Virus record (IMG/VR): IMGVR_UViG_3300037635_004282
Coordinates: 1-59,526 of that record
Direction: 5' to 3' (one strand)
Source: a virus
Length of the DNA stretch: 59,526 nucleotides
Below, one piece after another: positions 17,166-25,644 of this stretch. Numbering within the stretch: position 1 is the first letter of the stretch; each line of letters starts with the position of its first letter. The position numbers and the translations under genes are program-made. Below the pieces are notes generated by a model. It was not told where the DNA came from. It did not search any database and saw nothing but the letters and a program-made list of their open reading frames with translations.

Positions 17166-17556
17166 ACAATTTTACGACATTCACTTTGAAAAGGCCGAGC
17201 AAATATGCTCCGCATTAGACCTTCCTCAAGACATTGCCATACTATCATATGACTTATGGATGGCATTACTGATGAAGGTCCCTAGGACTCCTGTGAGGCT
17301 TCTATGCGATTGCATCTATGTCGTAGCACATATGACCGGCAACAGGCGTTCTGTCAATTCTCTAGCGGATACCGCTAAATCAGTCACCGGCTTCAGGGTC
17401 AGGGTTATGTCAAAGGACAAGAGGAGGGAGGGGACTAGGTGGGTCCAAACCACCGATTTACAACCTATTGTGTTGAGCGTTATACCTGACCAAGATGCAC
17501 TTGATTTGTTGCTATCTGAATACCCCTCCCCTCCAACGGAGGAGGGAGCGGCTTGA
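17113..17556 (+). CDS. Mini-TFB: single cyclin-fold repeat of TFIIB type
   Basis: 147 residues from ATG 17113. Residues 25-100 (FEKAEQICSALDLPQDIAIL ... PVRLLCDCIYVVAHMTGNRR, then SVNSLADTAKSVTGFRVRVM) follow a TFIIB/TFB cyclin repeat. A first helix with L-x-L-P is followed by a central helix with IY-x-x-x-x-x-G and a helix-turn-helix ending T-x-x-x-x-R. A full TFB has an N-terminal zinc ribbon, a B-finger and two repeats; only one repeat is present here. It could redirect or inhibit host RNA polymerase through TBP or promoter contacts. The C-terminus is unrelated to TFB. Confidence 0.65.
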   Translation: MTVFGTIKKQAELFLLNEQFYDIHFEKAEQICSALDLPQDIAILSYDLWMALLMKVPRTPVRLLCDCIYVVAHMTGNRRSVNSLADTAKSVTGFRVRVMSKDKRREGTRWVQTTDLQPIVLSVIPDQDALDLLLSEYPSPPTEEGAA

Positions 17557-19013
17557 ATACATATTCGGATTTACCTTTCAGGTCTCTTGCTGAATGCACT
17601 AGACTAATGGGTTCATTGAAACCTGAACGCCTGATAGCAAACTGTTTGAATGCGAACAAATCAAATCAATACGCTATTGTTTACTACTTCTATTCTCCTT
17701 CTAGCGATACTCGGTTGTCTGATGAAGACTTCAGGGAGATATTCTTTCATCTGACCGATGCACATGCTGATGAGGTCGATGATGACCCTGACCCTATACA
17801 CTTGTTATCTCAATTGTCAGAAGCACATAGCACTACTATGAATGCGGGCCGTGCAATTAGCATTTTGAAAATGGTCCTGACAGCGAGTGATAATGAGTTA
17901 AGAGCCGAATACATGAGGCCATTGTTTCAAAGGATTGACTCAAGAGACTTACATTCACTGATCATGAGAATGAGTATCAGAACGGGGGTTGCTAGAAGGA
18001 GACATATCATCGCCGCACTAGCGTGGGCCAATGGAGAGTTGTATTACCAAATCAAAAGAGCATCATACTTAGTGGGTATGGAGAGGACATGTTTTGTATT
18101 ATCGCAGGGCGAGGACCTGTATCCGCTCATACAGCCCAAAACAGGCATTGGCATCATAATCCCATCCCCCACCTATGTCGAGTCTCCAAATGATGTCAAG
18201 TTTACAGGCTGTTATATGGAGCATCCTGAAGGGGAGTGGATGAGCCTGCATGTAATGGAGGACACAATCAAATTGTTTGACTCATCAGGTTCCGAAGTTG
18301 ACATGGAGGGCGGTTATGAGATATACAATACATTCCCCAATGGCATTTACCTCGTGGAGTATGCATCACATAGAGGTCGGCAACTGCTAGTGTGCGACAT
18401 CCTCAATGACAACAACCTCACCTATGCAAACAGAAGAAAATCGTTGGAAGATACATTACCTAAATGGGCTTTGAAAAAGGTCAAGAAATTATCTGACCCA
18501 ACAGATGCAAGCCAGCATATATCGAAAGACAAAGCCGTTATACTGTGGAATGCTGATGGAGTAAACACTTATGAAAATACACATTATGAGATGGTTGTAA
18601 TGTCAGCAAAGGTCAAGAAAAAGCCTATTTTCAGGGTGGTGAGTGGCAAATGGGTCGAATCTATTCACGAGTCTCACGCACCATTGGTGGGTAAATGGAG
18701 AGTAGCGGCTAGAGATGGCAACTCGTATTATCCAGTTGGATTGATCGAAGCGGAACCCGATATAACCAAGAAACTGAAACAGATGAACCCGTCATCGGCA
18801 AAATTGTTGAATGATGAGTTTACATTAGCCACCCCTATCTTTGTTGAAGCCGAGGTAAATGCCGCAGGCTGGGGTGACTATGGTCCATACATACACGGGC
18901 GGATAATTTCAATTGTCCATTCCGCTGGCAAGAAAGACTGTGTAGGGATTGAAGAGATAGAGATGCTTTGTGGGATGGATGAAGATGGGACAGAAGAACA
19001 ACAGATTGGATGA
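17553..19013 (+). CDS. ATP-dependent DNA-ligase-like protein lacking the catalytic lysine
   Basis: 486 residues from TTG 17553, overlapping the previous stop (TTGA), with GGAGGGAG at 17541-17548. Residues 130-200 (LHSLIMRMSIRTGVARRR) resemble the ligase N-terminal helical domain. Residues 215-250 (GCYMEHPEGEWMSLHVMED, KLFDSSG) occupy the place of the adenylation motif K-x-D-G-x-R, but the lysine and aspartate are absent. YLVEY near 266-270 and LLVCDILNDNNLTYANRRKS near 278-297 match the DGE and V-x-DI-L ... E-R-R ... L-E blocks that follow. An OB-like C-terminus is plausible. The ligase resemblance is moderate; as read it would not form the enzyme-AMP intermediate. A structural or regulatory role is possible. 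Confidence 0.6.
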   Translation: MNTYSDLPFRSLAECTRLMGSLKPERLIANCLNANKSNQYAIVYYFYSPSSDTRLSDEDFREIFFHLTDAHADEVDDDPDPIHLLSQLSEAHSTTMNAGRAISILKMVLTASDNELRAEYMRPLFQRIDSRDLHSLIMRMSIRTGVARRRHIIAALAWANGELYYQIKRASYLVGMERTCFVLSQGEDLYPLIQPKTGIGIIIPSPTYVESPNDVKFTGCYMEHPEGEWMSLHVMEDTIKLFDSSGSEVDMEGGYEIYNTFPNGIYLVEYASHRGRQLLVCDILNDNNLTYANRRKSLEDTLPKWALKKVKKLSDPTDASQHISKDKAVILWNADGVNTYENTHYEMVVMSAKVKKKPIFRVVSGKWVESIHESHAPLVGKWRVAARDGNSYYPVGLIEAEPDITKKLKQMNPSSAKLLNDEFTLATPIFVEAEVNAAGWGDYGPYIHGRIISIVHSAGKKDCVGIEEIEMLCGMDEDGTEEQQIG

Positions 19014-19176
19014 GGTATTTGCTATCGATAATTGGCTAATACGGTGGATGTGGATAATATGGCTTTTGACAATATCAATACTCACGATAATAGCATTGAC
19101 TCCAATATGGTTAGTCATCAAACTGATGGACTTAGCGGATTGGGCATGGATGCGGATATTTCACCGTCACCATTGA
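18985..19176 (+). CDS. Small one-span membrane protein related to the giant ORF's hydrophobic segments
   Basis: 63 residues from ATG 18985 (ATG 18979 and GTG 18970 are alternatives). It overlaps the preceding gene by about 29 bases and the next by about 31 in different frames. An acidic entry LDEVFAIDNW precedes a long hydrophobic stretch with tryptophans, then LTPIWLVIKLMDLADWAW. The patterns L-D-E-x-x-A-[VI]-D and P-[LI]-x-x-V-[VI]-K are shared with the segments at 408, 1644 and 5181. Could be a holin-like, anchor or assembly protein; function unknown. Confidence 0.6.
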   Translation: MGQKNNRLDEVFAIDNWLIRWMWIIWLLTISILTIIALTPIWLVIKLMDLADWAWMRIFHRHH

Positions 19177-19541
19177 GTTATGAGGATTTGACTAGAATCC
19201 TATTGGTATCAACGATGAGGCCATCAATCACCTGTCAAAAAACAACTTCAAGAGCATGTGGATATATCATTAGGCCTGAAATTAGATTCCCTAGATTTAC
19301 AGGGAGGGTGGCTCAATACTTGGAGTCGTTAGGCCTAATCCCTCGTGAGTTATATGCCAAGCCTGAAGAGATAAATAGAATACTTTCGATCACTAGAGGG
19401 ATGGATGAGTTTGTCCCAAACCATGAGGGCCTTATGCTTGTCCGTGCATTGAATGGACGGCTCAAACAGCCTAAGAACCACCAAGAAGTTTTAGAGGCTT
19501 TACAGATGATTGAGGACGCTAGATTGAGTGAGCCTTCATAA
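19146..19541 (+). CDS. Hypothetical protein
   Basis: 131 residues from ATG 19146, chosen to limit overlap with the membrane protein. The same frame is open back to a TTG at 19032, but those codons are probably the shadow of the membrane gene. Helical, mildly basic (CGYIIRPEIRFPRFTGRVAQ, ALNGRLKQPKNHQEVLEAL). No family recognised. Confidence 0.65.
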   Translation: MDADISPSPLSYEDLTRILLVSTMRPSITCQKTTSRACGYIIRPEIRFPRFTGRVAQYLESLGLIPRELYAKPEEINRILSITRGMDEFVPNHEGLMLVRALNGRLKQPKNHQEVLEALQMIEDARLSEPS

Positions 19542-19593
19542 GAGAGATGTTGATAGGACATATCCCGCAGAAGCGTAAAATGAGTTGAAGATT

Positions 19594-20916
19594 ATGATGA
19601 ATGAGACACTAAAGAGAATAGGAACAAGCAAAGGATGGTCCGACGAAGAAACAACTAGCAAGTTTGCTGTGTTTGTTCAAGAGTCCTTCCCCGAAGTATG
19701 GACACAGAACGGAAATAAATTGGACGGCCTAGATGCCGATGATTTGGACTTCTTTTCAGCATCCTTCGATGTCAGCATGAACCGTCGCACTGGCGGCGGC
19801 GGCGGCAAAGGCGAAGAATGGGTTGGCATGATTGTAGCATACAATGGCCGACGAGACACTATGGAGCGACAGCGAACACTTGCTGTTGACAGTGCTGAAG
19901 GAAACCTTGCACAGGCATTGCGTTACGGAATGCAGTATAACGGCAACCCTGTCGGTATTGGCCGTGCATATCTGAATGATGGCGGAGACTGGGTTCTAGT
20001 CGATGCTGATGACAAACAGGTCCATTCTGAAAAGGCTTCAGACAAACCTCCTCGCTGGGTCATCCCGATCAATGGCGGTCAAATGCACATTGCTATGATT
20101 GGCTCAAAGAACGGTGGCAAATATCCAAAGCCTGCATTCATGCCTAAGCGTGAATGGGTGTTCATTGGCAACAAGAAGGACCTATTCCTTTCAGATGGTC
20201 CATTGCCTCCTCGCACGCTTGAATGCTCCTTTGAATCGGCTGATTTGCACTTACAGATGCATCGCCCAATTCGTTTCAAGGCTGAAGAAGCCGAGGGTTG
20301 GCCTGACAAGACCAAGACTATCCTCCGCACTGGCAACATGACGGCATCATACGACCTAGAATGGGTCCCTGATGCTCAACTGGACAAAGCCACTGCCATC
20401 TTCAAGCCTGACCAATTCATGGCTCAATTCATGGATGTTGTTGATTTGAATGACCTGTGGGAATACCACGATGCAAATGCAACTACTTCTCCAAATGGTA
20501 AAACATATGGTCCAACCTTCGCCATTTCAGGCGTTGTCGATTACATTGATTATGACGGCAAAGAAGCACCATCCTTCATCGAAGGCGGCTTCAAGCATTC
20601 TCTCACTATCAGCAGTAACAGTCTCCGCCGAGATAACCCTGATGCCAGCCTTTGGGTCGAATTGACTCGCTACTTGGTTGACAACCATCAGGCTTTGAAG
20701 GTTCTGAAGCAGGACGGCTGGAAGCCTTATGCCCGTGGTTCAAGAGTTTGGATTGTTGTTCGATCACGAACATGGGATGCAACCGATGGCTCTCGCAACA
20801 TGTCTCTTGATGGCCTTAGCACCTATGCTATGCCAATGCGTTCAATCGTCGCTCAAGAGCCTGACGCTCAATCAAGTGACCTAACTGGTCTCAACGACTT
20901 CAGCGGTGGTGCTTGA
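19594..20916 (+). CDS. RPA-like single-stranded-DNA-binding protein (tentative)
   Basis: 440 residues from ATG 19594 (ATG 19597 next). Beta-rich throughout, with a Gly-rich turn (RRTGGGGGKGEEWVGMIVAY) and an acidic C-terminal tail ending LTGLNDFSGGA, as in many single-stranded-DNA-binding proteins. It lies directly ahead of the RecA-like ATPase, Cas4-like nuclease and primase genes. Codon choice shifts here to a more regular, highly expressed style, which suits a protein needed in quantity. The OB-fold call comes from context and beta pattern, not a decisive motif. Confidence 0.6.
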   Translation: MMNETLKRIGTSKGWSDEETTSKFAVFVQESFPEVWTQNGNKLDGLDADDLDFFSASFDVSMNRRTGGGGGKGEEWVGMIVAYNGRRDTMERQRTLAVDSAEGNLAQALRYGMQYNGNPVGIGRAYLNDGGDWVLVDADDKQVHSEKASDKPPRWVIPINGGQMHIAMIGSKNGGKYPKPAFMPKREWVFIGNKKDLFLSDGPLPPRTLECSFESADLHLQMHRPIRFKAEEAEGWPDKTKTILRTGNMTASYDLEWVPDAQLDKATAIFKPDQFMAQFMDVVDLNDLWEYHDANATTSPNGKTYGPTFAISGVVDYIDYDGKEAPSFIEGGFKHSLTISSNSLRRDNPDASLWVELTRYLVDNHQALKVLKQDGWKPYARGSRVWIVVRSRTWDATDGSRNMSLDGLSTYAMPMRSIVAQEPDAQSSDLTGLNDFSGGA

Positions 20917-21249
20917 ATGGGCTGGTGGCCTTTGGACCTCAAGACTGGGGGTATTGCTTTTGGGGCTGAAGGTCTCAAAGAAGGACTCATGTGGGGCGAC
21001 TCCGTTGCCGACATTGTTGATGCGGAGTTGACTTCGTTCCTTCACCAAGTCATCAAGCAAACTAGCGCAGTGTTCACCGCCGAAGTTGGCAGGGAACCAA
21101 TGCCTATTGAGATTCTATGCGGTTTGGCATTCAGCCTAAACGCCTGCGAGACTCACGAGCCATTGAACAGTCTATTTCCTGAAGGCATTAAATCAGCACA
21201 TACGCTGAAGGTTGAAGTCGGACGGGTTGATCAGGAGGACTTAGAATGA
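20917..21249 (+). CDS. Hypothetical protein between RPA-like and RecA-like genes
   Basis: 110 residues, starting on the base after the preceding stop. MGWWPLDLKTGGIAFGAEGL is an unusual tryptophan-rich N-terminus; the rest is a helical bundle (SVADIVDAELTSFLHQVIKQ). The stop overlaps the next start by 4 bases. Its position suggests a replication or recombination accessory; no motif confirms it. Confidence 0.75.
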   Translation: MGWWPLDLKTGGIAFGAEGLKEGLMWGDSVADIVDAELTSFLHQVIKQTSAVFTAEVGREPMPIEILCGLAFSLNACETHEPLNSLFPEGIKSAHTLKVEVGRVDQEDLE

Positions 21250-22439
21250 GCGGAACAGGATTTTTTGACAGCGTTGCATTGGTGGACACCACGAAGGACC
21301 CATCTGAAATGAAGAAGGTCCCGGTGCAGGAATTGCCATCGACTTCAACAGTTGCGGCCCCATCAAAGGTTATGAACCCAAACCCCCCTTCTGAACCAAT
21401 CGACTACACCAGCCCAAATCCCCCAATCGATTCGCTCATTGAAGAGGTCGTGGCGGAGATGCCAATTCAGGCGGCTCACAGTAGCCAACTGACTAACTGG
21501 GACTCACCGGGGGCTTTCATTGTCAAAGACGCTAGACTATTGGCTCAATATACGCCAACATGCGTTTTAGCCATGATTGCAGGTCCTGCAAAGAGCGGTA
21601 AGACGGGAATGGTGCTAGATAGCCTCACGCCTGAAGAAGTGGCCAATGGTGCTGAAATATGGCATGTTGATTTTGACTTGGGTGGAGACACCACTAAGGC
21701 GGCTCACCATTCTGATAAGAAGGACAACATTGTCGTTATCTCTCCGTGGGTCATGGTTCAGAATCAAAGCCGTGTCCCTTATGACTTTCAAGCAACATAT
21801 CAGCGTGTGCTGGACATTCTAAACCACGCTCATGAAGTTGCCAAGGAACAGGCTAAGTATTTCATGGAGCATGGGTCAATGCCAAAACCGTATCTGAAGA
21901 CTCTAGTATTCGACGGTGCTGATCAATGGCTGAACATCTGTGGGACCTTGATGAAGGTGTATGACCTTGAATTAGGTCGTGATGGCATTGCCACTACTGG
22001 TCAAAAGACCACCACCAAAATTGGCCGTTTCAACTGGGAGATTCGTAAGAACAGATACAGGGCGGCTTTGCCTCATGGGATGCAGGAGACCGCTCGTTTG
22101 GGCGTTCACTGCTATGTGATTACTCACATGAAACCATCCTATGACAGCAATGGCAACGAGATTCTTGGGTCTGATGTCCCTGACATCCTCCCTCGTAGCG
22201 AGGGAGACTTTCAACAGTTGATTCATGTCAAGGTGTTGCAGGAACGCAATGAGAAGGGCGAGTTGACAGGCAGTAGCAGGTCGCAAGCAACAGTCGTTGA
22301 GAACCGCACCAGTTTGAAGTGTGGACAGCCAATCGTGCTATTCGTCCGTAATGCCGAAAACCCACAGTGGTATGGCTGGCCGGGGCTTAGGGATGGTTCA
22401 TTCGATCATGGGACCGATTTGATTGGTTATCCTGAATGA
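21246..22439 (+). CDS. RecA/RadA-like (Sak4-type) recombination ATPase
   Basis: 397 residues. Walker A AGPAKSGKTG near 113-121, a following strand IWHVDFDLGG, Walker B KTLVFDGAD near 218-226, and a third conserved block HCYVITHMKPSYD, laid out as in a RecA core. The N-terminal 90 residues are Pro-rich and disordered. Phage Sak4/UvsX relatives drive single-strand annealing or strand exchange with an SSB partner, which fits the RPA-like gene just upstream. Confidence 0.85.
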   Translation: MSGTGFFDSVALVDTTKDPSEMKKVPVQELPSTSTVAAPSKVMNPNPPSEPIDYTSPNPPIDSLIEEVVAEMPIQAAHSSQLTNWDSPGAFIVKDARLLAQYTPTCVLAMIAGPAKSGKTGMVLDSLTPEEVANGAEIWHVDFDLGGDTTKAAHHSDKKDNIVVISPWVMVQNQSRVPYDFQATYQRVLDILNHAHEVAKEQAKYFMEHGSMPKPYLKTLVFDGADQWLNICGTLMKVYDLELGRDGIATTGQKTTTKIGRFNWEIRKNRYRAALPHGMQETARLGVHCYVITHMKPSYDSNGNEILGSDVPDILPRSEGDFQQLIHVKVLQERNEKGELTGSSRSQATVVENRTSLKCGQPIVLFVRNAENPQWYGWPGLRDGSFDHGTDLIGYPE

Positions 22440-22449
22440 GGTGTTTGAT

Positions 22450-22725
22450 ATGAGTGAGAAACACGATGACTGGAAAACAGGCAATGGACGCACATGGTAT
22501 TTTGATGATGCCTTGAATACGAAAGTTACGCTTAACAGCCCTATTGCATTCCTTGCATATCAGGCACAGCAATTCAGAAAGTTGTATCACATGACGAAGC
22601 ATATTGTCGATTACAGTGGAGCCGTCGAGGAATTAAGCCTCAATGACATTGAAACTGCAAAGAAGGCGGTGGTCAATCTATTCGTTGACCAAGACATCGA
22701 TGATGCACCGGATGATGAATCATGA
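22450..22725 (+). CDS. Small hypothetical protein
   Basis: 91 residues from ATG 22450, with GAGGTG 8-13 bases upstream. The N-terminus is hydrophilic with aromatics (DDWKTGNGRTWYFDD), followed by two helices and an acidic end. No family recognised. Confidence 0.7.
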   Translation: MSEKHDDWKTGNGRTWYFDDALNTKVTLNSPIAFLAYQAQQFRKLYHMTKHIVDYSGAVEELSLNDIETAKKAVVNLFVDQDIDDAPDDES

Positions 22726-22946
22726 AGCAGGAGTGGCAGTGGATGACAACTCTAAATATCAAGGACGCTGGTGTTGCCGAAGCCTCTAGGACCATGTGTT
22801 GGTTCTGTGGTGGTAAAATGATTTGGCAATGCGATAATGACTTGGATGAAGTTTTCATGACTGAAGATGAAGGGATCGTCGCCACGCTAGTATGCGACTC
22901 CTGCAATGCCACAGCGCAATACATACAGAAGGAGGAGTCCGAATGA
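22722..22946 (+). CDS. Small zinc-ribbon protein
   Basis: 74 residues with ATGA overlaps on both sides. MCWFCGGKMIWQC ... LVCDSCNATAQY gives the two CxxC knuckles of a classic zinc ribbon of the kind seen in transcription factors. Placed between recombination genes. Role unknown. Confidence 0.75.
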   Translation: MKQEWQWMTTLNIKDAGVAEASRTMCWFCGGKMIWQCDNDLDEVFMTEDEGIVATLVCDSCNATAQYIQKEESE

Positions 22947-23986
22947 GCATTGAGCCATCCGCATCAGGAATCAAAGGAGTCAAGCCTCCGGGTATATACC
23001 CCATAGAAGGTCGAGATGGCTTGTATTCAGGATACGGCTATCACCCTGTTGATGGAGCATCCCCTGACTTTCTATTGAGGGTCAGTAAGTCATCATTGAA
23101 TACATTTCAATTCTGCGAACAGCAGTATTTTATCAAATACATGCTTGGTGTTAAGGAGATGCAAAATGATAACATGTTGAGGGGGACAAATGTCCACGAT
23201 GCCCTAGAGGACTTCTATGACGCTATTGACCTCGACCATGCTCAAGCCCTGAAAGAGGAGGGGGACATCAATGCCGTTTATCGATACTTTACTGGGTTCA
23301 TTCCGAATGTGAGTAAAGAGAAGGAATACAAAGGGGAGGTAAGCCCCTCAATGCCATTCACCCTAGGCGAGGAGGACCACCTCGACAGGTTAATGCAAAT
23401 TGAAGCAGGCCGCTTTATGTCATCAGACCTAGAAAACTTCCTCCCCGTGATCAACGAGGACACACTAGATGCAATCATCGATTTGAATGTCGATGGTAAG
23501 ACAATTTTAGTCCATTTGACGGGTATTGTCGATAGGGCGTTTGCTGATGGTGCTGGCAACCTGCATATTCACGAATTAAAGACTGGCCTGTGGAAGCACA
23601 GCGACGGCAAATTAGATTCAATGCGGAAGGAGATGGCATTCTATGTCTATTTGCTCCGCAAGTCCAAGGGACACCCTCTTAGCGGCACTACCGCCACCTA
23701 TTGGGGCTGGGACCATACGAAGGGAGATACAGAAGGAAAAGAGTTGTATCGCTTTGTTGAGAATGTCCGTTCAGATTCAATTCAAGATGTGATAAGAGAC
23801 CTGAAATCATTGGTCCGAATGCACTTGAGATATACTGGGAACAACAATGGATGGATGTTTCCTCAAAAACCAAATGGCTGGGCCACTATGAAACTGTGCG
23901 AGCCTTGGTGCGCTGTCAAGGGCTTTTGCCCCAAATATGGGAGGGTATTGATGCCCCATGACATGAAGAAGGAGATAGAAATATGA
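22943..23986 (+). CDS. Cas4/AddB-like PD-(D/E)xK nuclease with Fe-S cysteines
   Basis: 347 residues from ATG 22943. SSLNTFQFCEQQYFIKYMLG gives the first cluster cysteine; RGTNVHDALEDFY is the RecB-family helix. GIVDRAFADGAGNLHIHELK carries the G-x-x-D ... E-x-K active site. The C-terminal CEPWCAVKGFC supplies three more cysteines, as in Cas4/AddB 4Fe-4S nucleases. Such enzymes resect DNA ends in replication and recombination. It follows the RecA-like gene in the operon, so end processing for recombination is the likely role. Confidence 0.88.
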   Translation: MSIEPSASGIKGVKPPGIYPIEGRDGLYSGYGYHPVDGASPDFLLRVSKSSLNTFQFCEQQYFIKYMLGVKEMQNDNMLRGTNVHDALEDFYDAIDLDHAQALKEEGDINAVYRYFTGFIPNVSKEKEYKGEVSPSMPFTLGEEDHLDRLMQIEAGRFMSSDLENFLPVINEDTLDAIIDLNVDGKTILVHLTGIVDRAFADGAGNLHIHELKTGLWKHSDGKLDSMRKEMAFYVYLLRKSKGHPLSGTTATYWGWDHTKGDTEGKELYRFVENVRSDSIQDVIRDLKSLVRMHLRYTGNNNGWMFPQKPNGWATMKLCEPWCAVKGFCPKYGRVLMPHDMKKEIEI

Positions 23987-24399
23987 CTGATGAAGACGAA
24001 TGGAATGTATGCTTGAAGAAAATACCGCATGAATATGCTGTGCTGATCAAAACCTTAGTGAAGGCTTCACCTTTACAGGATGTGTCGGCAATGAAACAGG
24101 AATTGCTTTTGAAAGCAAATACGATTATGTCCGAATTGAATGAAAGAGCAAACAAGACAAAAACATTCAAAATATCTGACTTTCAAAAGGTTGACCCTCC
24201 ATACGGTGCTGGCGTGGATTTGGACAAGTATTTCAGACCAACGACACGCTCAAACGATTTCACCCCTAACAAGAACGCTCACAAAAAGAAGAAGGTCGAA
24301 CCCAAAACTAAGAAAGCACCTAAGAAGACAAGAAAGGTTCGCAAAGACAAAGGGGTCAAGCGTGGTCCTCAAAAGAATCGAAAGAAGTCAAAGAAGTGA
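23983..24399 (+). CDS. Hypothetical protein with highly basic tail
   Basis: 138 residues, ATGA overlap with the nuclease. The first 90 residues are helical. The last 45 are very rich in lysine and arginine (NAHKKKKVEPKTKKAPKKTR), a histone-tail-like stretch likely to bind DNA. It may help package or condense replicating DNA or act as a nuclease partner. No family recognised. Confidence 0.75.
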   Translation: MTDEDEWNVCLKKIPHEYAVLIKTLVKASPLQDVSAMKQELLLKANTIMSELNERANKTKTFKISDFQKVDPPYGAGVDLDKYFRPTTRSNDFTPNKNAHKKKKVEPKTKKAPKKTRKVRKDKGVKRGPQKNRKKSKK

Positions 24400-24405
24400 T
24401 CGTCA

Positions 24406-25506
24406 ATGGGTTCAATGTTCCGTCATTTCCCTCGTGAGGTCTGTATGAGGACTCGCAGGGTTGTAAAGAATGAGGAACAGTTACAGAAGTATGTCCTAGC
24501 CACCAATGGCAAAGACAACATAACCACCACCGTATATGGGTTCAGGGAGTTGAAGCCGAAAGGCAACCGTGGCGAGTATAATACCGCCATTGTCCCCCAC
24601 TTCGTAGTTGACTTAGACAAAGACAGACTTCAGGGTATGAGCGATGCTGAAGCAGGACAGCGATGTTCTGAAGAGGCATGGCGGTTATCAGCGCACCTAT
24701 TGGAAAATGGATGGAGACATGCAGTATGGTTCACTGGCGGTGGTTTTCACATATGGGTCAACCTTGATCAGGAGTATGTCTTAGAACCTATGGAGTTGAA
24801 TGACCTGCTTGTATCAGGCAGGGCGTTAATCTCAAAATGGGTCAAAGACATGGACTTACAAACACTTGACCCAGTTGTATCGTTTAGGCCTGACCGTCAT
24901 ATACGGATACCAAACTCATTCAATTTCAAACGAAACATATGGTCGATTCCCTTGTATTTAGGGGGCATCTCCGAGGGTTGGGACCATATTGTCCAAAGAG
25001 CCAAAGAACCATCAAACATCAGCATGTGCTTAATGGGCGACAAGGGTATGCCCTTAGAAGTAATCAAGCGAGACCCAAATAATCCATTCGGCCCTCAAGG
25101 AGGAGGCTTTGCGAAGCAGGAGTTTAATGCTGAAGAGGTCGAAATAGAGATGAAGCGTATTGGGAATATCCCTATGTTGCCCTGTCTCGCTGAAGCCACA
25201 TGTGAAACTGGTGCAAATCCTCCGCACCTGCCGAGGGTGTATCTGATGATGTATCTGTTGGATTACTTCAACCGATTCGCACGACCCCCATCTAACTCAA
25301 AAATATCTATCGATGATCGTGTCAATCAGGCACACGCATTCATCGCTCAATTGAAATGGGCTGATTACAAGCCTGATGTAACTCACAAGTATCTCAAGCA
25401 CGGGGCGGAAAGGCAATACCAAACACCGACCTGCCCCACATTATATCGTGAAGGATTATGCGTGGGTAAATGTCCATTTTATGATGGCAAAGGAGTTGGA
25501 AATTAG
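24406..25506 (+). CDS. Archaeo-eukaryotic primase: PriS catalytic domain fused to PriL-like Fe-S domain
   Basis: 366 residues from ATG 24406; MRTRRVV at codon 14 is a possible later start. PriS motifs: HFVVDLD (D69, D71), WFTGGGFHIWV (H115), LDPVVSF then RPDRHIRIPNSFNFKR (third acidic D155 and basic residues). The C-terminal third carries LPCLAEATCETG near 258-268 and PTCPTLYREGLCVGKCPF near 340-357, a set of cysteines as in the PriL C-terminal iron-sulfur domain. It makes primers for viral DNA synthesis. Fusions of this type are known in archaeal plasmids. Confidence 0.9.
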   Translation: MGSMFRHFPREVCMRTRRVVKNEEQLQKYVLATNGKDNITTTVYGFRELKPKGNRGEYNTAIVPHFVVDLDKDRLQGMSDAEAGQRCSEEAWRLSAHLLENGWRHAVWFTGGGFHIWVNLDQEYVLEPMELNDLLVSGRALISKWVKDMDLQTLDPVVSFRPDRHIRIPNSFNFKRNIWSIPLYLGGISEGWDHIVQRAKEPSNISMCLMGDKGMPLEVIKRDPNNPFGPQGGGFAKQEFNAEEVEIEMKRIGNIPMLPCLAEATCETGANPPHLPRVYLMMYLLDYFNRFARPPSNSKISIDDRVNQAHAFIAQLKWADYKPDVTHKYLKHGAERQYQTPTCPTLYREGLCVGKCPFYDGKGVGN

Positions 25507-25644
25507 ATGACAAAAGAATGTAAATATATGCATCATAAAATATGCACAGGCGAAGCAACTGAAAGAAACAAATGGAATGTGGCAATGTGTAAATCATGCC
25601 TTAACCATTGGACAAAATATGGGGGGAAAGCAGTTGTCAGATAA
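25507..25644 (+). CDS. Micro-ORF, 45-residue zinc-binding protein
   Basis: Starts at the base after the primase stop. ECKYMHHKIC ... MCKSCLNHW has C-x4-HH-x2-C and CxxC, a compact zinc-binding arrangement, then a basic end (GGKAVVR). The stop overlaps the next gene's TTG start region. Real gene likely because of its position and pattern. Confidence 0.6.
   Translation: MTKECKYMHHKICTGEATERNKWNVAMCKSCLNHWTKYGGKAVVR

Noticed and set aside
19032-19145. N-terminal extension of the 19146 gene
   Set aside because: Asn/Asp/Thr-rich residues in this stretch look like the other-frame shadow of the membrane protein at 18985-19176.
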